DNA of 64,000 nt from Tubulanus polymorphus (lineage: Eukaryota; Nemertea; Palaeonemertea; Tubulaniformes; Tubulanidae), in NCBI RefSeq assembly GCF_964204645.1, contig NC_134035.1, positions 4,214,501 through 4,278,500 on the forward strand, read 5' to 3'. The position numbers were made by a program, and so were the translations under genes. The notes below the pieces were generated by a model. The model did no database searches, was not told the DNA's origin, and saw only the letters and a list, made by a program, of their open reading frames with translations. Shown here one piece after another: positions 22,091 to 33,834 of this stretch; positions within the stretch are counted from its first letter, which is position 1; each line of letters begins with the position of its first letter.

Positions 22091-24682
22091 ACATTTGATT
22101 TTTAGCTGAATTCATTGTGGGATTTGTCTCGTTATTCACCATACACGGATATTGTGTATTTTCTTCTCATTTTCATGTTGGTTTTGAACAACTTAAATTT
22201 TGCGATTCTAATCCCTTATTAACTTTAGATGACAGTAATACCTTCAATTTACATGTAAAATATGATCACTGCTGAAAGTGTAATAAGGAATATATATTTA
22301 CTCCAGTGACAATATATTGATTCAAAGATTTAATTCAATCATCTAGTCCGAGTCTGTATGGTAAAACCTCTGGCTAACCAAGAGCTAACCGAATACCGAC
22401 AATAGAAGGTGGTCGCTTAAAAATTAGTTAATTTACGCAACAGGAATCTATCTTGATTTCAAGGGCACTTCAATTAATCGTTTCAATAGTGACCACTGTA
22501 AATTAGCCAGTAGTTTCAACGACCGAATTCAATCAACCGATTCGTATCCTAAGAATGAGAATTGTATCTAACCACAGTAGTAATTCCTCATCAAACGTTC
22601 GTTCATCATATTATACATCTATACATCATTACTATCATCTTCAGTTAATAGAAGTGCAATAAAATCTTGAATCTATGAGTTGAGTTTTTTTGAACATAAT
22701 AAATTGTGTTGATTTTATGTTAGTTAAATCAAATATTGGGAATATTTTACCGGGGGATTTTTACTTTGGGGATAATAAGCTAAATTATTTTATATCATCG
22801 GTTTTCATTAAGAAAAAAAAACAACTATTAATCTTAACTACACTTATATTCCTTTTGGAACATTAAGATTCTTTCATTGAATTTAATATGTTATTTCGTA
22901 CATAGTTCATCACAGTGCGTCATTCACGCTTAAATGTACAAAACTTCTTTACAGAGTTCAAAATATAAACCAACAATCTCATCTCAAGCATGTACTAGCG
23001 CTGACGCTATGGGATAAAACCAAGTCTCGATTCATTGCCTAAAATGTGGGTACATTCATTCAAATCAGGACTAAAATACGCTTATATGAATATCTTGCAT
23101 GATATCATTTTACATTACGGGTGTCTCATAGGCCTGGTTTTACTTGTACATTGTCATCAATTGATTAAACATCCCAAGTAACTTCTTTATTTACTTATGG
23201 CTTAATCACTGGTATTCAATAGCTAGTCGGCTATAGAAAGACTAACCCGATAAAATTCTATTAACCGTTCGTCCAGAGTCGAACACTCGCGCGTTAATTC
23301 GCAACGATTTTAAAGAAAGAAAATGATTGCATGAAATCTACTTTTCGTATCAATCGGCGTCCAATCTCTTAAACCATCCTAAACACAGTAGTGTAGTAGT
23401 TTGTGTCTATTTGCATTTGCTGATGTCATTTAACATAACAATGGAAATGTATTCGTTTATTTGGAAATTATATGAAGATATGGAGTAATCATGTGACAAA
23501 TCAAATTGTTACTGCAAGGCAAAACATAGCGCACTTCAGATATATGATATGGCCTTAAAGACTTTTCATATATTAACAGTCCAGTTTAACGTCTATTGAT
23601 ATGAATGGTCCAGTTTTGATATGACTGTCGCAACAGTTGGAATAAAACCTATGAAATCTAGGGGCATTTATCTCATGAAATTTAGATTTGAGATAATTGT
23701 ATTGTATTGTATGAGGATTAAACATTTCAATGGCTGGTGATTATTTGTGATGAAGTAATCAGTGAGATGGACTGTGATTGAGGCACTCGGGTCAGATAAT
23801 ATTTTTAGATAAAACAGTGCATTTGTTAAAGCAGAACACATGATTTTAAACTATATATAAGTAGCTAAACCGTTAATTTTCATTCCTAACTTTTCATCAC
23901 TCCCGATTATCAAAAATAATTCAACAGTTTGATTAACGGATAGTTGCAGTTAAAAACATTTCTATCTGATAGAGAAGGTATACAGGTATACAGAGGAACA
24001 AGAAAAGAACATCCAACTAGACACTGAAAAATCTTTATTCGGGTTTTTTACCTGGGGCCTTTACCTTGGGGTATATTTAACAAGGGGATTTTTACTGAAA
24101 GGGACCTTTACGGGGCGAGTTTTTACCCGATCACATCGATTATTGAATGACATGTCAAAATCATGACAAAAACTGGTATCACTGGACGTACAATTTGCTA
24201 ATTTTCGCTGTTCGGGTGGTTCTGTAGACTATTGGCTATACCGTTGGTAACTGACTAGCTATTTGTATCACTGATCGGACTGTGAAAATATAGCTTTGAC
24301 AAAACCACAACGAGAAATGAATCAAATGCAATATTTTACTCGAAAACGAGCTTAACCACGGAATCAGTAACGTTTTTTTACAGTGCATGGCTGAAATGAC
24401 GCTATTGAAAAAATCAATGAGAAATACTGCCTCCGATTTTTATGACGAAAATATAGGAATGAATTCTGAACAGAATCAAATCAGGTTGTTCTTATTGGTA
24501 TTGTGTATACATTTCATTTATTAGATATTTCACGTAATTCGTGTAATTAGGAAAAACTCGATCCAATAATTGGTTTTTCTTTCGGTTTTACGTAATTTAC
24601 AACTTACCAAATATGGACTACATGGTTTGACATTAAAACCAGCGAGCATTATGGTATCAAGTTCAATCAAAATTGATAACGA

Positions 24683-25090
24683 TCGGCCTTTCGTAGAATC
24701 TCCCTGAAGGTCACAATTTTAGTAAATTGACCTTGGGAGGTTTAAACCTCCCGAATCCAATTAGCAAAATATCGGTCCTCTATGTCGGCGACAATAAAAG
24801 TACCCTGCGCGTAACTTTCTATTGTGCGCCTGCCGCGTTTTGGGCACGAGTAGCTTACGTAATCTTAATTGAAAGTTGAGATCACAGGCAGATATTGAGG
24901 TCTATGGCCCACACATAACATCATAAATTGGTCAGGAAATAAAGTGTTTTGAGGTATAGATGACACGTTTGTACGATTTTACACTGTAAATTTATCATTT
25001 TTCAGGACTTAAGGACCAAAAATCGGCAATATTTTTGATACAAACTGAGAAAGTATCAAAACATTTGAGAACGCGTTGTATCTGATTTAC
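24683..25090 (-). repeat. right inner inverted repeat
   Basis: Inverted partner of 18730-19133. The same palindrome GGGAGGTTTAAACCTCCC is conserved at 24735-24752. Confidence 0.75.
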
Positions 25091-25094
25091 GTCC

Positions 25095-25645
25095 ATTTCT
25101 GGTTTAAAAATTCTTCGATTCAAGTATACGCCAATTACTTATGTCATCGTATCCTAGTTTTCTCAAAGGCATCGACTTCAATAAGTTCGATGTTGAGAAA
25201 TGGCGTCATCGCTATGCGCGCTACCGCCGTAGCAGCGTGAGAGGAGGAACCGCTTTAACGGCATCGATAAGACTGTTTGTTTAAGTTGACACCGGTTGCT
25301 ATTCGAACGACGCAAATACATTAATAATGAAATCGTTTTTATGTACAATACGCGATAAAAACCGGGAAACCGAAACTCAAACGTATAGCTACGAATATCC
25401 ACATCTCTCGCGCCGGTTGCGTTTAAAACCTGCTTAATAGATATTCAGATTTCCAACGTTATACGCGCTGAGTCACCCAGTTAGTGTGGTTATTACATTA
25501 TAACATCATCTTTATTTGTGAATGATTTGAAATTAAATATTATAGAAATAAACTAACGGAGTGTATTAGTAGAATAGCCTTTACGGCCTTTTTTTCGAAT
25601 GAATTGATATCAAATATTACAGAAATAAACTAACATAGAGTGTAT
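25095..25645. other. spacer between right inner and outer repeats
   Basis: It contains a short internal direct repeat (TAGAAATAAACTAAC ... GTGTATTAGTAGAATA) near 25545-25575 and 25618-25652. A 74-codon minus-strand frame (25402-25178) has no recognisable domain. Confidence 0.4.
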
Positions 25646-25648
25646 TAG

Positions 25649-25793
25649 TAGAATAACCACACTCAAACGTGGAGAACTGATGATAAGATACAAATCCAAT
25701 ATCTACAGATTAAAGGTTAAAAATCGAGAATCTATTCAAAAAGTTATCAAAAAGACACAAAGTTTCGATCTCGCCCTAGAGATCATCGCCAGA
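25649..25793 (-). repeat. right outer terminal repeat (inverted)
   Basis: Reverse complement of 17187-17331, with the same GATCTC / GAGATC hairpin followed by GAAAC on the minus strand. Confidence 0.8.
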
Positions 25794-25909
25794 TGCACCA
25801 GTTAGCTGCACCGCACAAAAAAAAACATTATTTGCACAGATCCCAAAGATTATTGTGTACGGTAAAGTCCAACAGTACAAAGGGGAAAACGAATCGGAAA
25901 GGTTTCCTC

Positions 25910-25955
25910 GAGCTTCAACGTTTTGACTATATACCCTAATCAACACCGGCAGGGG
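25910..25955 (-). repeat. decayed CTGATGA...GAAACGTTG hairpin motif
   Basis: The minus strand reads TTGATTAGGGTATATAGTCAAAACGTTG, written here in two parts: TTGATTAGGGTATAT and AGTCAAAACGTTG. It keeps the order of the motif at 41714, but the core is mutated. Confidence 0.3.
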
Positions 25956-26138
25956 TAACCAGGAATACTGATTATCAAAAATAACTCATCGATATATACA
26001 TGATATTATGTGCATGACTTGTTTTACCAGACATATTCTAAGTTATCAATTTCTAATTCCTTTGTTTTGTTTTATTCTATTTCATTCTTGTCGTTTACAC
26101 GATCATAACAACTAACAGTATCGATCTAAAATGTTATG

Positions 26139-26315
26139 ATCTGATATGATTTATTTTTCATATGAAATCTCTACAGAATTAATGAATAAACATTAAAGAC
26201 GTAATGATATCGGATGAAGGACTGGTTTGATGCTACAGTTATAGCTTGCGTACAAGAACGCAGCCCTTTGGAAAGAAAGAAAATAAAGTAAGCTTAAAAG
26301 GAAAGAACAAACGAC
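26139..26315. repeat. interspersed repeat shared with 47299-47470
   Basis: Both copies share GATATGATTTATTTTTCATA (one T fewer in the other copy), ACAGAATTAATGAATAAA, ATTAAAGA(C/T)GTAAT, a GAAGG(A/G)CTG segment, TACAAGAA(A/C)GCAGCCC and an A/G-rich end. This may be the 3' part of a retroposon. It has no coding potential. Confidence 0.65.
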
Positions 26316-26447
26316 ATCAATGAATACCTGACGTTTGGAACTTTCGATGAAAATTTCTTTAACTGTCCCTGGAAATGTCAAGCTGTGGAAAGATTCGAAA
26401 TGTCGATGTCGACTTTATTTGGGTGCATTATGCGAGATGGTCTGAAC

Positions 26448-26520
26448 TCAGGATGCAGTTCCACAGTTGTCAGATAGAATTACAACTCTGAACTCAGGAT
26501 CCTGTTCAAAGTTGTGAGTT
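26448..26520. mobile_element. fragments of the GGATCC-GTTCCAC foldback family
   Basis: Two partial heads, CAGTTCCACAGTTG and GGATCCTGTTCAAAGTTG, with the subterminal GAGTT sequence. See the full copy at 15903. Confidence 0.5.
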
Positions 26521-27519
26521 TGAAAGCTATTTTGCCTTTTTTTGCGCGGAAATTAAATGAAACACAAGATTCCGAAGAAAGTCGTTCGAATGATTTTATG
26601 GACGCATCGTCAATTAATGTTCGCTAATTCGTTCTAAATTAAGTCGGTAATTAAGACGCGCATCGGTGACACGAGAGAGAGAGAGAAAGCGAGCGGGAGA
26701 GAGGACGAACTTGTCACCTGATGAACTCGGCATTGTAATATAACGGGAAATTAAACCCACAGTAATTTGACACACACCAGTCTCGTGACGTGCGCACCAC
26801 GGCTTCAAAAATCTGCGATCAAAACAGTATATTCAATTATTCTATTTTCGTCCAATGTTGTTGACGACCTTTTGAAACCCGGCGACGATATGAAAAAGAT
26901 TTTTAATGAAATTTTGAAGAATTTGATTTCGAATGACTCTCGTATTAGGCAGAAGTCATCGATCTAGAACGTCAACTGGATTTTCTAGTTATGGTTCGAC
27001 AATGCATGTACTGTGGGTTTTTTTAAAAGTATATCATAATATAAATCAAGACCAATAGGGTTCGTTAAAAAAGAATAAGCAGACATTCCTTGAAAAAAAT
27101 CGAAAGAAAGAAACATATCATAATTGAAAATGATGATATTTTTGCAAAAAAATCCGAATTACATCATTGTATTTCTCGATTGTATGTCGTTCCTAAGATG
27201 CCACCACAAACGAGATAATATCATTCCTTCTTGTATTTTAGCTCACTGATCGTCACCGGATATCGACCGACGACCGCTCGCACCGTCAGGAAGGTAGGCC
27301 CGTATTTTTCATATCTTCGGGACAAAAACTACATCAGCATTTACGTGTTCTTGTCTTTCTTCAATGCGGCCGGCCTACAATAGCTTTACATGACATTTGC
27401 CTGAATCGACCATCCAGTCAACTTCTGTGGGTTTATTTCGAATTTTCGATAGTTGTCGGCTATTCGCAGTCAGGGGTATTCTCGACATTCCGTTCAAACA
27501 ACCGATATAGAGTCGAAAT

Positions 27520-27780
27520 ATACCATTTTTTGGTCTAGTCTAGAGTTGAAATATACTATCTTTCTTCAGTTGAAATATACCATTATTGGCCTAGCAAAAT
27601 TGAAATATATCATTGTGTCCTAATCTAGAGTTGATATATACCACTTTTGGTAATGAAATATACCATTTTTGGCTTAATCTATAGAGTTGAAATATACTAT
27701 CTCTGGCCGAATATAGAGTTGAACTATACCATTTTAGTAGTCTAGATTTGAAATATACCACTTTTGGTCTTAGATCTTCA
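27520..27780. repeat. degenerate tandem array, unit about 35 bp
   Basis: About seven units share AGAGTTGAAATATACCATTT and TTGGTCTAGTCT-like halves. Confidence 0.8.
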
Positions 27781-28159
27781 CTAATCAACTGCGGGCTCGT
27801 CTTCGATTTTCTCTTCTACTTTCTTAATACCGTTTTATAATTGGAAAGACGACGCAGACATGATTGAATCGATATCAGCAAGAAACGTATACGACCTATT
27901 CAAACATTCGGTTCACGCCCGTTTCGTAAATTGAAATGAAATTAAATGTTTCCACTTTTGGAATTATATGGTTTCGGCTTCGCATGCGTGCGAACGTCGC
28001 AATGGAGGGGTGAACCGTATAGAAATAGCTCGGTCGCAATCGGGCCCGGGCTGAGATAGGGATCAGTGAAAATGAGAGTTTGCGCCGAATAGGTTTAAAA
28101 CCCAGAATCTAATAGATTTTAAAAACGTATTTAAATACTAGAAAAATTGTTTAAAAATA

Positions 28160-28200
28160 GACGCGATGTTTCGGACTCTTTCTAGAAGCCATCGCGAGGT
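28160..28200 (-). repeat. double hairpin CGCGATG ... CATCGCG with GAAAC
   Basis: On the minus strand CGCGATG pairs with CATCGCG, enclosing TTCTAGAAAGAGTC and CGAAAC. It resembles the hairpins at 29498-29545 and 51686-51725. Confidence 0.45.
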
Positions 28201-28474
28201 GTAAATAAAATAACTAAAACTAGGGGTATTATATACACAGAGTAGAATGAGCTAATTGATTAGATTTCTGATAATCTGATTGTGCCAATTATTTTAGCGG
28301 CCAAAAGCATGCGCGAGGCCCAATAACGTTGGGAAAGAAAACTCTCCAAATGATATACTCGATGAAAGGTTAAAAAAGTCACAATTCGATTGCGAAGTTG
28401 TTTATCAAAATTGCCTAAACCAGTGCCGATCATCGTCGAGTCGTTAGAGACCGATTCTAATGCACCAATCATAA

Positions 28475-28615
28475 TTAACGACATCGCCATAATTCGTTGT
28501 CATCAGGCTGTCGACATCGCTGCCGTGGCGAATCCATCAAGCCGGCATCCGCCCCCGTCACAGCCAGAACCGCCGCCGCGAATATCAACGCGCTTTTAAC
28601 TGTGACGACACACAC
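28475..28615 (-). CDS. possible secreted-peptide coding segment, start unresolved
   Basis: A minus-strand frame ends at TAA (28477-28475). From a GTG at 28615-28613 it reads VCVVTVKSALIFAAAVLAVT, then GADA and a 22-residue tail ending CRQPDDNELWRCR. The first part is a textbook signal-peptide profile, and the tail could be a small cyclic peptide (two Cys spaced by ten residues). There is no in-frame ATG before the upstream stop, so the start must be a non-ATG codon or come from another exon. A strong minus-strand acceptor lies upstream (28890-28871, T-rich then CCCAG), and an in-exon ATG frame MAMTTIRRRRLVLS... begins at 28816. Which frame is used, if any, is unclear. Confidence 0.22.
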   Translation of the reverse strand: MCVVTVKSALIFAAAVLAVTGADAGLMDSPRQRCRQPDDNELWRCR

Positions 28616-29497
28616 GCGCGTTACATACTCACACTCACTCACACAGTCACAACGACGTTACGAACATAGATATAAAACCACCGCGCATCCTAAAGTCAAC
28701 CCAGTAATTCGTCACGTGTGTATCAGACACTTTAGAGGTGCGCGCCGCCGCCAGTAAACAAGAACCCGAGAGATAGAGAGAGGACTAATCGCCTTCGCCG
28801 AATCGTCGTCATCGCCATCGCCGAATTAAAGATTTCATCAACGTGCGCGTGACCAGCGAAATCTTAGACTCTGGGAAGAAAAAAAAACGCGTGGATTTCT
28901 GGTCTGCTAAATACGAAAGTTACTCAAGATCGAACACACATCAGGTAGGGAAAAACTTTTTGATTTCTTTTTCGCTTATTCGAATGTAGTATCTTTGAAA
29001 TGTGTTCCTTTTTTGTGGAAGGAAAAGTAATTCATTGAGGATTTTATAATTTATTGAGACTTTGAAGTTGAAAAATGAAAAATGTTGAAATGTTGAAATG
29101 AACTTCGAATGTTGTATAAGTTGACGTTATAGGCCTCGTTGATTTACACTCTCGAGTTCGTCAAAATTGCAGTGCGCACAATATTTAAGTCCACACAGCG
29201 AAATAGATGTAATCATGGTTTTGACTTTTTAGAAATTGTTCGCGGCATCCCTGATTCGGTACGGGCCCTAATCCGCTTGCTGGAACCAGTTGAAAGTTCC
29301 ACGTACAAATAAATCCCTAATCTGATTATCAGAATTTTATGAAAGTTTTTTAAGAACAGCGTATGCGATATTTTGACATCGATGCATAATGCAGGTAACT
29401 GACCCTTATATCGCACAGCGCTGTCTAATTAGTTGAACAAAAAGCATAAAAATCCACTTAAAGTAAATTTAAAAAAAAATCTAATAAAGTTTAGAAT

Positions 29498-29545
29498 ACG
29501 ACGTTTCTGACTCTCAGGGTCTTGACCAGAGTCCAAATCGTCGTG
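29498..29545 (+). repeat. hairpin GACTCT...AGAGTC inside CGACG...CGTCG arms
   Basis: ACGACGTTTCTGACTCTCAG, loop, then CCAGAGTCCAAATCGTCGT. It matches 51686-51725 (ACGTTACTGACTTTCTAGAA then AGAGTCCAAAACGTCGT). Similarity continues for about 100 bp downstream, ending in a shared GGTTTTAATCTTT segment. Confidence 0.55.
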
Positions 29546-29915
29546 CGTTTGAGATTTAGATTTTCTATTCTTGATGAGTGAATTTCATGTTCAATCATTA
29601 AACTAAATACGTAGTGGGTTTTAATCTTTCAATCCATTATCCGCATTAGTGTAGGTGGTGGCTTTTTAATCGCCTCAGTGTGTGAAGGCTAGTAATATAC
29701 GTACAATACAACGACTCTTGTCTAAAACTAGCCGAAAGCATCGTCTTAATGATTACTTCAAATATTAATGATAGCAATATTGAATCATTCGGCGAATACT
29801 GTTAATATTGAACGGACACTTTTGTGTCAAAATTGCTTTGACCTATGGCGATGTGACGTCTCAGTCTATATAAAACTGGACTTAGGGCAATTTAGAATTT
29901 GAAGAAATTGTGATT

Positions 29916-30140
29916 CAGGATCCGGTTCCACATTTCTGAGTTAGAGTTAAGAGTTTGAACTCGGGATCCCAGTTCCACGTTAGAGTTATCCAGACCTCAG
30001 GACCCAGTTCCATAGTTGTGAGAGTTAGAACCAGTCATGAATTTAGAGTCAACTCGGAACTCAGGATCCAGCTCCACGCAGTGTTTCGCGTCGTGCGTCT
30101 GAACTCGGGGTCCAGTTTCAAAGGTGTGATTTAGAGTCTT
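29916..30140. mobile_element. cluster of foldback-element heads (GGATCCAGTTCCAC family)
   Basis: Five GGATCC/GGACCC-(C/A)GTTCCA-type heads occur at about 29918, 29964, 29999, 30063 and 30108. Each is followed by GAGTTAGAGTT-like sequence. Either the element was tandemly duplicated or several copies nested together. Confidence 0.6.
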
Positions 30141-30144
30141 TTCG

Positions 30145-31050
30145 ATAAAACCTACGTACAAAATTTAGAGAAAATAAACAACTTAATACGTAATGAGCAA
30201 AGAAATTGGTTTCAGCTTTAAAAGGTAATTTCTTAAAGCGCATTTCATTACCGCGCAAAATGATATTGATAATAGTAATTTATTGCGCTTTACATGAACA
30301 AAATCTCAAAGCTCTTTTCACAAAAGGTTGAAAATAATCTTATGAAAATTACAAGTTCTACGAACATCGGGCATGAATTCGATGTCGAAGCAAAACGGGT
30401 GAAACTATACGAAATGACCGTTATCTCCTCGCGTTGCGCGGGGGATATGAATTATTCTGACGGTGTCGTTTTTGAGATCGTTACGTCGGCATCTGGACTT
30501 AATCCAGACGCGCAATCGAGCGGATTATCGAACCGGTCAAAAACGCGCGCGATACACCTAATGAAACATTAAAGGATCGCCGATAACGCGACAGGCTATC
30601 AACGCCTGAAATCCAGCCGGATTTCATTTGCGTATACTCGCGGGACGACGGACTGCCGGTTGGACCGTTCGGAGGACTTAGTCAGCGGACACGGCGCTGA
30701 TATTACGATGTATAAATTAACGACCGCTTCTGCTCGGCAACCATTGCCATTCATTTCGTATTACGCAATAGTTTCCCCTGAAACGGTAGATAAGCCGCGA
30801 TCATACGAGCGTTTTTGGCTCGAGCGTTTTTGGTTTTTGGATCCGTCCCAATTTGGCCCGGGCCAAATCGTCTCCGTGTGATCGCGGCTATAGTAGTAAT
30901 ACGCCCCGGAACCTGGGCTATTGTTTAAAATGCTACCAAAATGTTATCGGAAATGAATCTTTGTATTTGCATTTCTGGTTACCACGCTTAGACCTAGCTA
31001 GTCATCTTGAGCTAAAAAAAACCGGTTCTTAGCGCTAAATGGGTACCTGG
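30145..31050. other. no recognisable feature
   Basis: Mixed AT-rich and CpG-rich sequence. The open frames of about 70-90 codons near 30294 and 30660 show no domain. Confidence 0.4.
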
Positions 31051-31059
31051 CCTGATGAC

Positions 31060-31240
31060 TCCTGAGCGCCTCCAGCAGCTGCTCGGATGTTACTACTCCC
31101 CAGGGAGAGATGACTGATAAATGGAATAGAGTTATAGGCTGGGGATAATAATACAAAATTTGGAGCGCACTTTTTGAACTTACTAGGACACATGCGCTAT
31201 ATAAATGACAATATCTATTATCATCATTAGTATTATCAAA
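31060..31240 (+). mobile_element. retroposon (LINE/SINE) 3' end
   Basis: The end reads GGAGCGCACTTT ... GCGCTATATAAATGACAAT followed by an imperfect ATT/ATC tail (31190-31235). A GCGCTATATAAATGACA tail with TTATTATTA is a common 3' end of L2/CR1-type LINEs and dependent SINEs. The same tail is at about 57953-57990. Confidence 0.5.
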
Positions 31241-32620
31241 ACCTATCTTCTTCTTCAAACAATAACTTCGCCCAGTCCTGTAGTGTGGCTGTCTCCACAG
31301 TGATCTTCGTCGCTCTATCCGATCCGAGTACACCTGTGGTGCATCAGAAGAATCACTAAGGTTCTTGGTGGAACAATAACCTGGTCAAACCTTGTGCTAA
31401 TCTCGGTAAGCGGCTATTAAACCTGAGTAATCTATCCCCCTAAATCACTAAATTTGGCCATATTGATATAATGAATTGCCACCATATTTTGTATAACACG
31501 TAACATGAAAGTTGCAAGATCGATGTCTATAGTTCGAAAGGTATTGCAGAAATCTTAATAGAGGACGCGTGACATTTTAGAACCCGTGGTAAATATTCAG
31601 GAAGGTGAACGCATGATGCCGGATGTTGGCTATATTGTTTTATCAGTAAAAAACGAACCCGAATTCCGTATTCCGCGCGTTTGTCGCATCGAGTACAAAG
31701 ACACACAGCGGCTTCTCTAATGTATTCGCTTCCTTCTTAACGCTCCGAATAGCTCGACATCAACGAGGTTTAAACTCGACATTTTCAATTTGAAATAGAT
31801 ATTTCATTCGCATAATACTCTCGCGGGCGCGAGGAATCGGGGAAATGGGAGAGGCGCGCGCGTCGCGGAGAAATTCTTAATACTTGAGACGGAAAGAATA
31901 CGATATAGTTTCGCGGATTGAGAAACCGTGGAACTGACGTCGTCGGAACGTTTCGAATTATTCCTCGAGGGAAAGTTAGCGGCGCAATCGTTAAATTAGC
32001 GATTAGCGAAGCGTGATGGAAAATCCGAAGGCGTGAATGAGCGAGGAATTAAAAAAGAAGATGTTTATTACAGAAAGATGCGTTGTTCAGTTCGAGTTGG
32101 GCCGCGTAACTACAGTCGAATAACGATCACGCATATTCCCGGGTCAGATTGAATTTCGAGATTATATTATTCGCGAATTCGAGCGGTCGGGTGTGATTTA
32201 AATATTGATAACCGCGGTGACGTGAGGAAGAGCCCCCAGTTTGTCGCGATTCCTGCTGAATATTTGATAGGTTTCCGAACGGTCTATCGTTCATACTATG
32301 GTCAGGTAGGCGTAGGGTCAATAGGAAGCGTGTGGAGAAATTATGAATTATGAAAATCGCCCGACTTCGGCACTTCCTTACGTCAAATCGTGATAATCAT
32401 AACGATGATTGTAGTAATCAAAATAATTCATTATTATAGCCTTAAGCGCCTCTCGACTTGTATATAGATAATATGAAAAATACTTCGTTGAAACTGTTTA
32501 AAACGAAATGTTTGTTGATGAATTTTTGGTTTGATTGTTATTGGTAACTTTGAGTTTTCAACGAGGAAGACTATTCGCACATAACCGTTTATGGGTTAAA
32601 CTTGTTCGCGTTATAAACTA
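31240..32620. other. no recognisable feature
   Basis: CpG-rich between 31800 and 32300. A 60-codon minus-strand frame (32321-32127) looks peptide-like but has no domain or clear splice sites. Confidence 0.4.
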
Positions 32621-32622
32621 CA

Positions 32623-32754
32623 GGGGCTGCAGTTGCTCCAAGGTAATTAAAGATAACTGGCAAATAAATACCATAGTATCAATGAACCTTTCATTGTCAA
32701 TATACGTCAACTATCCACTGGTTAAGTCTAACCAACTTTTCAGCAACTGGCCCC
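32623..32754. mobile_element. foldback (MITE-like) element, AGTTGCTC family
   Basis: Left end GGGGCTGCAGTTGCTCCAAG, right end TTTTCAGCAACTGGCCCC, about 132 bp. The internal TCATTGTCAAT and CTATCCACTGGTTAA segments match the copy at 44403-44522. Confidence 0.7.
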
Positions 32755-33338
32755 ATTTATTCAACATATTGTTATATTCAACTTATTCATATTTGACTGT
32801 TTGGTGTAACATGGCTGCGTCATATTATACTGTTGCAGTGTTCGCTGCACGGTTCCGAAATCCTTGAGCTATAAATATTCGGTTTTATCGAAACTTTAAG
32901 TACAGTTAATGCATCTGGCACATTTTGATGTACGGTTATATTCGAATTGAAATACTCGGAAGACACGCATTATTTTGATCAAAACATTTTATCAAGTCGC
33001 GTGTCGAATCATTTCGTCGATCGTGCAGGTGACTGTGATTCGACGTCGAATATTTACGGGTCGTTGTATACGACTCGTAGTTAGTTACCTGGCGCATAAT
33101 GCGCACTACGCGCCACTCAAGGGCGACGTTTCCTTCAAACGCGATTATCTACAATTTAAAGTGGAATATACTAGCGATGCGTTAGTACCGGATAATCCGG
33201 ATGTCGCGCACGCGATACGGTTATATTCAGTTCGGCCTTTCATCGTTAATCAACTTATTAATCTGTCACCGAGTCTTGTGATGAGCATCACCGCAGCCAC
33301 GGCGCTGCGTCGACAGAATCCGAGAGGCGCTCGCTCAC

Positions 33339-33517
33339 CTCCGCGCTCTCTCATCAAACGACTCGACGCGGCGTGGACATGCGCGCGGATGTAAAGTACC
33401 CGAACGCCGGTCCTTACTACGCAACGAACAGAAAACGATGTTAATAACGCAACCCTGGTGGATTAGTTCTCTCTCGAAGATGAGGCCAATCAGCAACGCG
33501 AATGAGACGTGAATCAT
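33339..33517 (-). CDS. possible first coding exon with donor
   Basis: ATG at 33517-33515 opens MIHVSFALLIGLIFERELIH, a signal-anchor-like hydrophobic start. It runs 59 codons plus 2 nt, ending in a Cys/Arg-rich part (HPRACPRRVESFDERAR), to a good donor (CGGAG then GTGAGC at 33338). The hydrophobic start is short and followed by charges, so it is not a clean signal peptide. No protein family is recognised. Confidence 0.2.
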
Positions 33518-33584
33518 TTGGGCGAAGGTTATTACGCAATTTCTTTTGCGGGATACGAAGGGACTCGGCGACCGACTTGAAACT

Positions 33585-33830
33585 GTCACTGGCACCTCGA
33601 CCGTCCTCTGGCTGTCGACCCATCTAGCGAGCCGACACTGTAACCGACCTCTAAATGTCGACCTGTCTGGCAAACCGACACGACTACTGACATCGACACC
33701 GAGATCATCCAGTGACTGTCGACTTGTCTTGCAAACCAACACAACACCACGACTGGCCTACGATTGGTGCCGACACAACGGCTGTCCTGTGACTGTCGAC
33801 CTGTCTTGCAAACCGTCGCCGTGATCGACC
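33585..33830. repeat. degenerate tandem array around GACTGTCGACCTGTCTTGCA
   Basis: Four to five units share TGTCGAC(C/T)(T/C)(G/A)TCT and GCAAACCGACAC-like halves, with spacing of about 40-65 bp. Confidence 0.7.
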
Positions 33831-33834
33831 ATCG

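Larger units (their letters stand above)
19140..24680. other. AT-rich interior of the composite; hairpins and a decayed ribozyme-like motif, no gene
   Basis: No frame shows a recognisable domain. Hairpins with CCATGGACTC arms occur at 19244-19284, 19660-19693 and 21051-21073. Recurrent TTTTACCxGGGG-type strings occur near 21720, 22745 and 24045-24130. Two ribozyme-like motifs are listed separately (20900 and 22049). Confidence 0.5.
17187..25793. mobile_element. composite with nested inverted repeats, about 8.6 kb
   Basis: The outermost 145 bp (17187-17331) recur as the reverse complement at 25649-25793 with only a few differences. An inner block of about 400 bp (about 18730-19133) recurs inverted at about 24683-25090 with about 80% identity. 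The spacers between outer and inner blocks differ (about 1.4 kb left, 0.56 kb right). So this is either a non-autonomous element with long inverted termini and internal changes, or two insertions in opposite orientation. The interior has no recognisable transposase, reverse transcriptase or integrase. The ends carry a CTGGCGATGA / GATCTC...GAGATC / GAAAC motif like that at 59271. Penelope-like elements can carry inverted terminal repeats with hammerhead motifs, and that is the leading interpretation by analogy only. Confidence 0.5.

Noticed and set aside
31046-31060. CCTGATGACTCCTGAG as a hammerhead core
   Set aside because: No hairpin and no GAAA follow at the required distance.
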